Part shown: positions 30,029-39,036 of the stretch, piece after piece
How the letters are laid out: each line of letters opens with the position of its first letter
Position numbering within the stretch: position 1 is the stretch's first letter
DNA from: Azoarcus sp. DD4
GTDB lineage: Bacteria > Pseudomonadota > Gammaproteobacteria > Burkholderiales > Rhodocyclaceae
Assembly (NCBI RefSeq): GCF_006496635.1
Contig: NZ_CP022958.1
Span: forward strand, 4,092,001 to 4,156,000
Direction of reading: 5' to 3'
Length of the DNA: 64,000 nt
The notes under the pieces: generated by a model
The model's database searches: none
What the model was told of the DNA's origin: nothing
The model's input: the letters and a program-made list of their open reading frames with translations, nothing else
Made by a program: the position numbers and the translations under genes

Positions 30029-30817
30029 TCAGGCCTGCGGCACCCAGGCCGCCGGCCGCTTGGAGAGGAAGGCATCCAGCCCTTCCCGCGCCTCCGGCGT
30101 TGCCCGCAGTTCCGCGATCCGCCGCGCGGTGTTCTCCACTACCTCATCCCCCACTGGCCGGTTCGCCACCGCGCGGATCAGATCCTTCGCCGCCGCCTGC
30201 GACTTCGGCCCGCCCTGCAGCAGCGCACCTACAATCTCCGCCACCTTGGCATCCAGCGCGTCGCCCTCGGCCAGCTCATGCGCCAAGCCCAGCTCCACCG
30301 CGCGCACAGCGGAAATCCGCTCCGCCGTCTGGAAGTAGCGATAAGCCTGGCGTTCGCCGATGGCGCGGATCACATAGGGGCTGATCGCCGAGGGGATGAT
30401 GCCGAAGCGCACCTCCGAGGTCGCGAACAGCGCCTTGTCACCCGCCACGCAGATGTCGCAGGCCGACGCCAGCCCCATGCCGCCGCCCAACGCCGCGCCG
30501 TGCACGCGGGCGATGGTCGGCTTGGTCATCTCGGCGATCACCCGCAGCATGCCGGCGAGCTTGCGCGCGTCGGCGAGGTTCTCTTCCACGCTGGCCGCGC
30601 CGGCGGCCTTCATCCAGTTGAGGTCGGCGCCGGCGGAAAAGCTCTTGCCGCGCCCGGCCAGCACCACCGCGCGCACGGTCTCGTCCGCATCCAGCGCGCG
30701 GAAGGCGGCGGTGAGGTCGGCGATGAGCTGCGCGTTGAAGGCGTTGTGCACCTCGGGGCGGTTCATCCACGCGGTGGCGACGCCGCCGTCGCGCAGGATT
30801 TCCAGGGTTTCGTACAT
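30029..30817 (-). CDS. liuC: Methylglutaconyl-CoA hydratase (enoyl-CoA hydratase family)
   Basis: 262 aa from ATG 30817 with an AGGGGAGG ribosome site. Crotonase motifs: AGRGKSFSAGADLNWM for the oxyanion hole and HGAALGGGMGLASACDICVA with the acyl-pocket region. It lies between liuB and DUF4126/liuD. Hydration of 3-methylglutaconyl-CoA to HMG-CoA is inferred from order in the liu cluster; the fold itself is certain. Confidence 0.88.
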   Translation of the reverse strand: MYETLEILRDGGVATAWMNRPEVHNAFNAQLIADLTAAFRALDADETVRAVVLAGRGKSFSAGADLNWMKAAGAASVEENLADARKLAGMLRVIAEMTKPTIARVHGAALGGGMGLASACDICVAGDKALFATSEVRFGIIPSAISPYVIRAIGERQAYRYFQTAERISAVRAVELGLAHELAEGDALDAKVAEIVGALLQGGPKSQAAAKDLIRAVANRPVGDEVVENTARRIAELRATPEAREGLDAFLSKRPAAWVPQA

Positions 30818-30828
30818 GTCGCCTCCCC

Positions 30829-32436
<1,608 letters not shown>

Positions 32437-32649
32437 GTCTCCCCGTCCCTTGTTGGTTTGCGCGGCGGAACCTGCATCAGGGTGCGGGAACCGCCGCTTA
32501 CGGATGCGGGTGGCCGCGTCCGCTTACGGATGGGGGAAGACTAGACCTTTGGGGGGGATAAGGGGGGACAAGGGGGTTGCAAAATGCGCCAGCGAGTCGA
32601 GCGAGGGGCTGGGCACCATTTTGCAGCTCGGCGTACCGTTCCCGAGTTG

Positions 32650-33114
32650 CTATTCGATGAGGATCTTGGCTGATGCGAGCTGGCGCTTGCTTGCCACAGG
32701 CTGCCGAGATGGATTGCTCGGGTACGTGTTGCCGTCGAAACGGAGCAAGACTTCTCCGCGGCCTCGTGAATGGACAATGAGCGAGTGCCAGCCGTGCCTT
32801 AGCTCGTTTGCCTGCCTGATCGGTTCGAGCGTGACGCTCGTGGAACTTCGGTATGCGAATGTGCCCTCGCGGCCCTGGAGAACCAAAAAGGTACAGCCAC
32901 CCGATCCGCACCAATTCGGGCCAAGCAAGAGCACAACGGCATCCGGATCGCGGTCACCGTTAAGATCAACGCTTGCGTGACGAAACTTGGGCTGATCGTA
33001 GTCGCCCTGTGACCGGGCATACGCCAGCACCGCGGCTGACACGGCCACCGGGGCCTGCTCCTGGGCATACGTAGAGCTTGTGAGAAGTGCGAAGGCTGCG
33101 ACTACGTAGCGCAT
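32650..33114 (-). CDS. Small secreted protein of unknown function
   Basis: 154 aa from ATG 33114. MRYVVAAFALLTSSTYAQEQ is a clear signal peptide. The mature part has DLNGDRDPDAVVLLLG, a D-x-N-x-D-x-D calcium-loop pattern as in FG-GAP-like repeats, and two Cys in CGSGGCTF that could form a disulfide. Probably periplasmic. A lone core-site-like GTTAGGC lies 24 bases upstream on its strand, hinting that it was once a cassette, but I see no complete attC at its 3' end. No function can be named. Confidence 0.7.
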   Translation of the reverse strand: MRYVVAAFALLTSSTYAQEQAPVAVSAAVLAYARSQGDYDQPKFRHASVDLNGDRDPDAVVLLLGPNWCGSGGCTFLVLQGREGTFAYRSSTSVTLEPIRQANELRHGWHSLIVHSRGRGEVLLRFDGNTYPSNPSRQPVASKRQLASAKILIE

Positions 33115-33887
33115 GGCAGAAACCTCTCGTGATGTGGCGCCTAACGACGATATCGAAAAACCCGCTTCCGGGCAGGCTCTCGGTCGCGGCAACAGGCGAC
33201 GATGTCATGTTCATCATATGTGGGTCAGACCCGGCCTGAGTCCGTCACACGTTCGTCCCGCGTGGTTTGTGACCTGCTCCACGGTCCGATCCTGCGATTG
33301 TGCATACCCGCGGCGTTCCAGTCTCTCGACATTGTGCAGCGGGCAATAGAGCTTCCACGGCCCATCAATCGGGAAGATCCGCGTGCTCGAACAACGCAAC
33401 GCGCAACTGGAACGCGAACTCAGCGCGCTGGCCCGCAACGCGAGCCCCTGGACGGCCTGCGCACCTAGGCGACTGAGTGCAGCGCCGCACCAATCAAAAC
33501 AGGCCCGTCTGCACGCTGGCCAACACGCTCGCCCGCATCCGCACTCCGTGCTGCGCGACCACGCCGCCTACGGCAATCCACAGCCTCGCCCGAACAAGAG
33601 GTTCGAAGGTACCGCCTTCGCCATCCCCGCCTGACCGAATCGCCCTTGCTCCTCACCCTGGGGCCGGGACTGATCGCTCATCATCGCAAAGCGGGTCACA
33701 CCCACCCGACAGGACGCCGATCACGCTGCCGGCTCTCCAGCAGCCGCTTGTACCGATTGGCGCTTCGCGGGCAGATTCCATGCCGGCACCGGCCATCCAG
33801 AAGATTGATGAAAACCAAGGCGGGTGTTCGGCAGGTCCGCGTGCCCCAGGGTTATGCGGCACTTCTACGGCCCGCAATGTTTGCCCG
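33115..33887. other. 770-base stretch without an intact gene
   Basis: No frame here has convincing protein character. It holds a lone GCCTAAC core-like heptamer at 33139-33145, a short hairpin CCCGCTTCCGGG at 33171-33182 and a likely transposase remnant at 33298-33366. It looks like decayed accessory DNA at the liuB-side edge of the island. Confidence 0.55.
33298..33366 (-). pseudogene. Possible C-terminal remnant of an IS1182-type transposase
   Basis: The minus strand reads DGPWKLYCPLHNVERLERR and then GYAQ. This resembles the conserved end of DDE transposases of the IS1182 kind, where K-W-x-L-Y-C-x-V-H-N-x-E-K-L is usual. About 23 codons are preserved, with no start and no catalytic residues. 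Recognised by eye only. Confidence 0.35.
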
Positions 33888-34337
33888 TTACCCAAGACTG
33901 CCGCCTGGCTTTGACGACTTGGGAAAGTCTTTCAGACAGCAGCGCCCTGATGGGTTACTGGTTTCACAGGAACACGCTCCGGCCCTTGTTTGGGCTATCA
34001 CGAATTCTCTTGTAGTCGGATTGCGCTCAAAATCCGCGCGACTGACACCAAAGCAATAGCACAACAAATCGTGCTCGCCTCGCTCTTTCACTCCAACGCG
34101 AGTGCGTAACTGCGACTTTAAAACAACCGAATTGTCATCACCGAAATAGGCAACGTCGCAATCAGCGGCATCGCAAAAGTAGTAGTGCTTGGCAGACGGC
34201 ACCCAGGCCCACGGTTCCTTGATGTGATGCGCGATGGTTGTCGCCGAAACCTCTGAATACTCCAACCCGTTGCCAGGGCAACGGCCTTTATTCGGATGCG
34301 CGCTATCACTGGCTGATGATGAACAACAGCTACTCAT
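33888..34337 (-). CDS. CopZ-like iron-sulfur/zinc metallochaperone domain protein
   Basis: 149 aa, very Cys-rich. MSSCCSSS at the start, CPGNG near 20, YYFCDAADCDVAYF near 55, then LLCYCFGVSRADFE and CSCETSNPSGRCC. This arrangement matches the N-terminal zinc plus [2Fe-2S] domain of archaeal CopZ and its stand-alone bacterial homologues, often found with metal-resistance genes. No copper or mercury genes are adjacent. It lies just beyond the last attC of the array and on the same strand as the cassettes. Confidence 0.7.
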   Translation of the reverse strand: MSSCCSSSASDSAHPNKGRCPGNGLEYSEVSATTIAHHIKEPWAWVPSAKHYYFCDAADCDVAYFGDDNSVVLKSQLRTRVGVKERGEHDLLCYCFGVSRADFERNPTTREFVIAQTRAGACSCETSNPSGRCCLKDFPKSSKPGGSLG

Positions 34338-34402
34338 GTTTCACCTACCGCATAGTTCGAATTGAAAGCCATCCACCGTCGAGCACGACGCAGGCTGGTG
34401 AC

Positions 34403-34468
34403 GCATAACGTGGAGTTGAGCGGCCTGCGCGGCTTTTCGCGCAGGTCCGCTCGAACGCAGGGTTGGGC
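34403..34468. repeat. attC-like recombination site 1
   Basis: Starts GCATAAC and ends GTTGGGC (perfect GTTRRRY core). Between them a long imperfect palindrome centres on CCTGCGCGG-CTTTT-CGCGCAGG. 66 bp. It lies 15 bases beyond the stop of the minus-strand gene 34484-35425, the normal 3' position for a cassette attC. Confidence 0.75.
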
Positions 34469-34483
34469 GTCGCCGCACGCATG

Positions 34484-35425
34484 CTAGAACATGTCCTGAG
34501 CAACAGAATCCAATTGCACCGGAAAGCGACGAGCAAGTTCTTCCTCGATTCCATTGGAGAATTGTTTGATGGCCTCGCGTACGCGAGACAGATCTTCGGT
34601 TGAGAGTTCGACGAGGGTGCCGTCGGCTCTGCGCCCAGCACGATGCACGATGTCGTGGCGGACTATGATCTCTTTCATCAGGTCGCCGATCTCGGGAACT
34701 TTAATCTCTAAGCCACTAGCTAGCATGGGTTTAACCTTGTCTAGCCTGTGCCAGACAAAGTCAGCAAGGTATGTCTTGACCTCGCCCGTAAGGTTTTCAA
34801 GTCTTTCGAAGAGTTCAGCTACGGTGAGTGACCGCGCCTGAAAATCTTTGTTGGTATTCACAAAACGCCGCAGGGCACGCTCGTCCTTTTCGACCCAGAA
34901 GGACACCGTATCTGCCAAATACGCCTCAAGCGCCGCAATCAGAGAACTATGCGCCATTTGATGAAGAAGTCGGTTGTTGGCGCCGTCCAGTACAGCGGCG
35001 TCTAACACCGCAAATATTTCAGCAATGCGTTCTTCCAAAAAGCGATTGGGGTCACTACGGTCAATGACCACTAGATGGCTTACGTAGTCGTCGTAGTCGA
35101 TGCCTTCGTGTTCGATAGGAGCCCATTTATCCCCAACTTCACGCCAAAGCTCTTCGATCAGTTCCCACATCGTGTCGAACTCAACGATGCCACCAAAGCG
35201 GCTCTGGATTTCGTCATTCGGGTCGTATGGGCCACCCCAGACAAATACGTACTCTTTGTCTTCACCATCCCAAGGCGTTTCGTTCGCGGGATCTTCGTAG
35301 CGATCAAGAAACCACCGCCGCATGGCAGCGATTTGAAGTTCCTTTGGAGCAGAAGCGAGCCAATCATCATCCGGCTCGAAGGCGCCACTAGCGAAGTTGC
35401 CTGCTTCAGATGGTAGTTGTGTCAT
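34484..35425 (-). CDS. Cassette-borne HEPN-domain-like protein
   Basis: 313 aa from ATG 35425 (ribosome site GGCGGAG). The acidic N-terminal half has many aromatic residues (YVFVWGGPYDPNDEI), is not recognised and may be a separate domain. The C-terminal half is helical and carries EIIVRHDIVHRAGRR, an R-x4-H motif as in HEPN ribonucleases of the RiboL-PSP-HEPN type. A toxin or defence role would fit a cassette gene but is inference. Codon use is far less GC-rich than in the flanking metabolic genes. Confidence 0.7.
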   Translation of the reverse strand: MTQLPSEAGNFASGAFEPDDDWLASAPKELQIAAMRRWFLDRYEDPANETPWDGEDKEYVFVWGGPYDPNDEIQSRFGGIVEFDTMWELIEELWREVGDKWAPIEHEGIDYDDYVSHLVVIDRSDPNRFLEERIAEIFAVLDAAVLDGANNRLLHQMAHSSLIAALEAYLADTVSFWVEKDERALRRFVNTNKDFQARSLTVAELFERLENLTGEVKTYLADFVWHRLDKVKPMLASGLEIKVPEIGDLMKEIIVRHDIVHRAGRRADGTLVELSTEDLSRVREAIKQFSNGIEEELARRFPVQLDSVAQDMF

Positions 35426-35469
35426 GTTTCTCCGCCTTGTGAAAACGTATCGCTGACTGGACTGGTGAC

Positions 35470-35539
35470 GCCCAACGTTTGAATTCACCGGACCTTGCGC
35501 GGCTTTATGCGCAAGGTCCGGTGGAATGATGGGTTCGGC
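35470..35539. repeat. attC-like recombination site 2
   Basis: Begins with a perfect GCCCAAC, ends GTTCGGC (one mismatch to GTTRRRY). The arms ACCGGACCTTGCGC and GCGCAAGGTCCGGT pair almost perfectly around GGCTTTAT. 70 bp, one base from the stop of the gene 35541-36398. Confidence 0.8.
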
Positions 35540-35540
35540 C

Positions 35541-36398
35541 TCATGGCACATCAAAGATTGCTTGCCAGTTGGATGGGGCGCCATTAGAAAATGCTTCGCC
35601 AGCGTCTTCATCTCCGTCCCAGGCGCCAATGAAGTCCTCAGACTGGCCGGGGTGCATGAACAACCCTAAGTGATATGGCCTTCGTGTCTTACGTTGCACA
35701 TAACCGAGGCGCCAGTAGTCTTCGTTATCTGAGAAGGTAAATCCTTCAACCTCAACCGTTGCGATCTGGTGAATGTGTTCGTCAAGCACTTCGAAGGACG
35801 CTGGGTCAGCATTCTTGGTTATTGAACCCTCTAGTAGTTCCGAGTTGAATTCGGCGACTTCCGCAAGGATGGTCAGAAAGTCAGTCAGATCGTAATTCTC
35901 CCCGAGGTTCTTGTCGCCACTGGCGGGAGCCTTGTAAGCGATCAGCTCGCGCTGTGCCTTGAGCTGCAAAGCAGTTTTCTTCATCTCTGCCGCCAGCGAC
36001 TTATTGAACTTTGCGACCCAATCAAATGCCACATTGATGGCACGAGTGTGCGAGATTGCCATCAACTCGCCAGAGTTCCAGTCCTCTGTAGGAATCGTAT
36101 AGACGAGGCCGCGTAATAGGGACAGTGCGGCGTAGTACTCAAAGTATGGATTGGCCGCGCGAAGCCCGGAGGTGCGCGCAAATTCGAGGCTATTGAGAAG
36201 AACGGTTGCATTGAGGATCATCTTGGTCGTGAAGTACATTCGGCACGACCATTCGGAGTTTCTTTCGCATGTCCAATCCTTCGTCAATTTTGCGTATTGC
36301 ACTGAAATGCGGCTAGCGACCTTCGCCAGTTCTTTCTCTGAGCACAGGTCAAAGAGCTTTCGGTATGAGTACGCCCAAGTTCTACCTGCGTGCTGCAC
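35541..36398 (-). CDS. Cassette-borne protein of unknown function with degenerate HEPN-like motif
   Basis: 285 aa from a GTG at 36398 behind an AAGGAGGAATC ribosome site. Mostly alpha-helical; PYFEYYAALSLLRGLVYT resembles the first HEPN helices and KAQRELIAYKAP has R-x4-Y where active HEPN proteins have R-x4-H. C-terminal third has mixed acidic/aromatic sequence (DNEDYWRLGYVQRKTRRPY). It could be an inactive HEPN-like partner or binding domain. Moderate-GC codon use. Confidence 0.65.
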   Translation of the reverse strand: MQHAGRTWAYSYRKLFDLCSEKELAKVASRISVQYAKLTKDWTCERNSEWSCRMYFTTKMILNATVLLNSLEFARTSGLRAANPYFEYYAALSLLRGLVYTIPTEDWNSGELMAISHTRAINVAFDWVAKFNKSLAAEMKKTALQLKAQRELIAYKAPASGDKNLGENYDLTDFLTILAEVAEFNSELLEGSITKNADPASFEVLDEHIHQIATVEVEGFTFSDNEDYWRLGYVQRKTRRPYHLGLFMHPGQSEDFIGAWDGDEDAGEAFSNGAPSNWQAIFDVP

Positions 36399-36412
36399 GA
36401 TTCCTCCTTGAG

Positions 36413-36499
36413 GCCGAACGTAGAAATAACCGGCGGGGAAAAGCGCAGCTTTTGCCCGTCCAGCGACCGAAGGGAGCGGGGTTGATTGCTGTGTTAGGC
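36413..36499. repeat. attC-like recombination site 3
   Basis: Begins GCCGAAC (one mismatch) and ends with a perfect GTTAGGC. The central pairing CGGGGAAAAGC / GCTTTTGCCCG is visible. 87 bp. The TAA stop of the next cassette gene (36494-37204) lies inside the GTTAGGC core, a common cassette economy. Confidence 0.7.
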
Positions 36500-37204
36500 A
36501 TTTGTCCTCACAACGCCGAGTTCTTCAAGTGCTTCGAATATGCTCTTGAAAGCCACGACAAGCCTTTGGTCCAAGTGCTCTCGTTGATGCGCAAACAAGA
36601 GCACCTGCGTTGTAGTGTTGAAGCATGCCCACGCATTCGAGAACCTATAGGCGGAAAACTTCCAGTCAACTGCCACGTCAAGATCGGGACGGGAAAGCGC
36701 GTTCTTGAGTTCTAGAGTCGGGTGCACGGCCATGTCGCGGAACTTAATGATGTCAGTGATGGCCTTCTTGAACTCCTTAACGTGCTTGTTCTCCGGCTTC
36801 AGTACGCGCCTGAATACTTCAAAAATCTGAGCGCCGCGCCCCGTTCTGTTTGCCTTCCACCTATTGATGTCCGATTCGGAAAGCTTAGCGTACGGACGTA
36901 GCATGTCATAGAGCGAATCAAGAGCAATGCCGCAGGCAACAACGACTTCCATTGAAGGGGCTAATTCGGCAATAAGCATGGACTTTTGGTGATCGGCGTC
37001 GTCGTCCCAATTCGAAGCAATATCCTCTGACGCGCGCTTGGCGTCATTCAGTCTATCTCTGGCAATTCTCAACCAAAGCGGAATGACGTTGTAGGCTGTT
37101 GAAAGGACGAGCTTGGACGCCGACTGCCCAGACTCGTCCATCGAGATCACGAAGTCGCCGGGTAGTATCCCGATGCTCATGCCCTTGAAGATCAGAACGC
37201 CCAT
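36494..37204 (-). CDS. Cassette-borne HEPN-like protein
   Basis: Up to 236 aa from ATG 37204; an ATG at 37180 is an alternative, as neither has a strong ribosome site. Helical protein with KKAITDIIKFRDMAVHPTLEL, where R-D-M-A-V-H is the R-x4-H HEPN signature, usually near the second long helix. No other domain is recognised. Its own attC lies at its 3' end. Predicted RNA-cleaving or RNA-binding role by family; target unknown. Confidence 0.68.
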   Translation of the reverse strand: MGVLIFKGMSIGILPGDFVISMDESGQSASKLVLSTAYNVIPLWLRIARDRLNDAKRASEDIASNWDDDADHQKSMLIAELAPSMEVVVACGIALDSLYDMLRPYAKLSESDINRWKANRTGRGAQIFEVFRRVLKPENKHVKEFKKAITDIIKFRDMAVHPTLELKNALSRPDLDVAVDWKFSAYRFSNAWACFNTTTQVLLFAHQREHLDQRLVVAFKSIFEALEELGVVRTNA

Positions 37205-37232
37205 ATTTCAACGATCGCCATAAACGATGCTG

Positions 37233-37284
37233 GCCTAACGTAAAGCTTCAGCGGACGGCAAAATGCGTAGCATTTTGACGAGAG
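37233..37284. repeat. Left half of attC-like site 4, split by an IS
   Basis: Begins with a perfect GCCTAAC and runs into a small hairpin (CAAAATGC-GTA-GCATTTTG), then stops at the IS end at 37285. The expected GTTRRRY end is missing here; a right-half-like sequence lies beyond the IS at 38530-38558. Confidence 0.6.
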
Positions 37285-37314
37285 AGTTTCTGCGAAAAAG
37301 TGGACACCCGCTAG

Positions 37315-38124
37315 TCATGTGAATTGACGCTCGAAATCTGCAGGCGACCGATAGCCGAGTGCTGAGTGTAGTCGCCGATGATTGTAGAAATCCACGTAAT
37401 CGCGAATGGCGCGCTGCAGTTCGTAGTCGGAATTGAAACGGTAGCGGTGATACATATCGGATTTCATGGTCTTGTTCCAAGACTCCATGTGCGCATTGTC
37501 CGTCATGCGCCGGGGCCGATTAACGGATTGATCGATACCCGCACGCTGCAGACAGCGCTTGAAATCGGCTGCCAGAAATTCGACACCGCGATCACTATGG
37601 AAAAGAACGCCCGGTTGCGGCCTGCGCGTCCGCACCGCGGACGCCAGTGCTCGCCGGGTCAGCGCTGCAGTCTTCTCTGAACCGAGTGACCAGCCGATCA
37701 GGCGGCGGGAATGGCGATCCATCACGGTGGCCAGATAACGCCACTGATCCTTGACCTTCAGGTAAGTCACGTCGCCGACCCAGACCTGATCTGGACGTTC
37801 CTCCTTGACCTGATGTGCTTTGCTCTCGACGCTATCGAAGAACTGGGTAAGACCAGGCATACGTCGATAGAGCTTGGCAGAACAAGCCCGCACACCGTGC
37901 TCACGCATCAAGCGCTCGACGCGTCGCTTGCCGACTGCTTCACCTTGAGCTTTCAAGGCGGCATGCACCCGCGGGCTGCCATAGGTTTCCCGACTCGCCC
38001 GATGGGCCGATTCGATTTGTTCAAGCAGGCGAGCGTCCTCTGCCGCTCGGGCACTGAGCGGGCGCCGACGCCATGCGTAGTAGCCAGATGGACTGACGTT
38101 CAGGATACGGCACATGATTCTCAC
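37315..38124 (-). CDS. IS3-family transposase OrfB (DDE integrase core)
   Basis: 269 aa visible from its first Met; the frame remains open further upstream and is probably made as an OrfAB fusion by -1 frameshifting. Motifs: VSPSGYYAWRRR, DQVWVGDVTYLKVKDQWRYLA with the first Asp, GVLFHSDRGVEF with the second Asp, NAHMESWNKTMKSD with the Glu, and a YNHRRLHSALGYRSPADFE ending. All catalytic residues are intact, so the element may be active. Confidence 0.92.
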   Translation of the reverse strand: MRIMCRILNVSPSGYYAWRRRPLSARAAEDARLLEQIESAHRASRETYGSPRVHAALKAQGEAVGKRRVERLMREHGVRACSAKLYRRMPGLTQFFDSVESKAHQVKEERPDQVWVGDVTYLKVKDQWRYLATVMDRHSRRLIGWSLGSEKTAALTRRALASAVRTRRPQPGVLFHSDRGVEFLAADFKRCLQRAGIDQSVNRPRRMTDNAHMESWNKTMKSDMYHRYRFNSDYELQRAIRDYVDFYNHRRLHSALGYRSPADFERQFT

Positions 38125-38486
38125 CGGGAACGTTTCCTGGCAGTGCTCGATGAAGGCGAAGACGTCCCCTTTCGAGCGGAAGTGAACGCGATGGCTTTTT
38201 TTAAATGGTCGTGCTCCACCTTCAGACGCTCGAAATCCTTCTTGAGCTTACGCAATTCCTTGAGCTCGGCCGCCACATCCTTATCGATGTCGATCTCCTT
38301 GGTCAGGATAAGCCCCTCGCGCGCTTGCTTACGCCACTTCGAAAGCATAAACGGATGAATGCACAACGACGCAGCAACGTCACTCACCATCACCCCAGGT
38401 AACCGACTTAGCCGTACAGCCGTTGCCTTGAAATTCGCACTATATCGATAGACCGTTCTCGGCCCTGGCTTTCCCATCGCAAACAC
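38121..38486 (-). CDS. IS3-family transposase OrfA
   Basis: 121 aa. Helix-turn-helix (RYSANFKATAVRLSRLPG; VAASLCIHPFMLSKWRKQA) and a leucine-zipper-like C-terminus (LKELRKLKKDFERLKVEHD). A run of seven A on the coding strand (38202-38196) just before the frames diverge is a likely -1 slippery site. Translating the -1 frame from there gives FPVRIMCRILNVSPSGYY, the usual OrfAB junction. Confidence 0.9.
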   Translation of the reverse strand: MFAMGKPGPRTVYRYSANFKATAVRLSRLPGVMVSDVAASLCIHPFMLSKWRKQAREGLILTKEIDIDKDVAAELKELRKLKKDFERLKVEHDHLKKAIAFTSARKGTSSPSSSTARKRSR

Positions 38487-38529
38487 TCCTGAATGGTTGG
38501 TTCAGAGTGTCCACAAAACCGTAGGAACT

Positions 38530-38558
38530 ATCAGGTCCGGTGGAATGAGAGGTTAGAG
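38530..38558. repeat. Right-half attC-like sequence beyond the IS
   Basis: ATCAGGTCCGGTGGAATGAG followed by AGGTTAGAG. The AGGTCCGGTGGAATGA part is shared with attC site 2, while its pairing with the left half at 37233-37284 is only partial, so the two halves may come from different attC sites. The final heptamer GTTAGAG misses the last pyrimidine. Confidence 0.5.
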
Positions 38559-38577
38559 CGAGCGGGCTTAACGATCA

Positions 38578-38949
38578 CTAATCTAGCCACCGTGCAAATA
38601 GCCGACTGAAGAAACTGACATTGCGTTCCCCGTAGGCGCCAAGCCTTTGGCATGCAAGGTAATTGCGAACGGCGAAGAAAGCACAGATAAGTGCGAACGC
38701 AATACCAAGCCACTGAACCCAATGCACGCGGCGAGCAAAGACTGCCTCAATCATTGGCCGGAACATATTGCTTTGAAGCGAGGACAGTTGGTGATTGATC
38801 CAAGCAGGCAGTGCCCAGTAGAAAATCACAAAGAGAACAACACCAAAAACCGCAGCGCCTTGCCAAGAAAGACGATTGGCAATGTACGCGGTGTCGGCCA
38901 ACGCACCACTAGAGGAGGAGCGTTTTCGACGATTACGACGGTAGCCCAT
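38578..38949 (-). CDS. Cassette-borne small membrane protein
   Basis: 123 aa. Basic N-terminus (GYRRNRRKRSSSS), two transmembrane segments (GAAVFGVVLFVIFYWALPAW and GIAFALICAFFAVRNYLA), then a short tail RLGAYGERNVSFFSRL. The layout resembles the membrane-anchor portion found N-terminal to some Mrr-like nucleases, but here the reading frame stops straight after it. Whether it is complete or a truncated remnant cannot be told. Confidence 0.6.
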   Translation of the reverse strand: MGYRRNRRKRSSSSGALADTAYIANRLSWQGAAVFGVVLFVIFYWALPAWINHQLSSLQSNMFRPMIEAVFARRVHWVQWLGIAFALICAFFAVRNYLACQRLGAYGERNVSFFSRLFARWLD

Positions 38950-38964
38950 AGACTCGGTAGCGCG

Positions 38965-39035
38965 CTCTAACGTCTGACATAACCGGCGCTGCGCGACTTC
39001 ATCGCGCAGCGCCCGTGTTGATGGATGGGTTGGGC
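38965..39035. repeat. attC-like recombination site 5
   Basis: Ends with a perfect GTTGGGC and starts at CTCTAAC or ACATAAC. The central stem GGCGCTGCGCGA / TCGCGCAGCGCC is perfect over 12 bp with a CTTCA loop. About 71 bp, ending two bases from the stop of the gene 39037-40311. Confidence 0.8.
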
Positions 39036-39036
39036 C

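Larger units (their letters stand above)
37285..38529 (-). mobile_element. IS3-family insertion sequence
   Basis: About 1245 bp with 25-bp imperfect terminal inverted repeats: AGTTTCTGCGAAAAAGTGG at the left and, on the other strand, AGTTCCTACGGTTTTGTGG at the right, both continuing into ACACxC. It carries overlapping orfA and orfB. No matching 3- to 5-base target duplication is seen (GAG before, ATC after), which suggests rearrangement after insertion or misjudged ends. Confidence 0.85.

Noticed and set aside
32575..32650. Possible attC at the 3' end of the secreted-protein gene
   Set aside because: CAAAATG...CATTTTG pairing is present but neither RYYYAAC nor GTTRRRY ends are found, so I did not count it as a cassette site.
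33139..33220. Possible attC beginning GCCTAAC upstream of the secreted-protein gene
   Set aside because: The left heptamer is perfect, but no GTTRRRY partner or long pairing arms follow within 90 bases.
33383..33634. A possible small coiled-coil protein (LEQRNAQLERELSALARN)
   Set aside because: Only the first 20 residues look protein-like, and the rest is low complexity with no ribosome site. It could be a fragment of a transposase gene but is too short to support.
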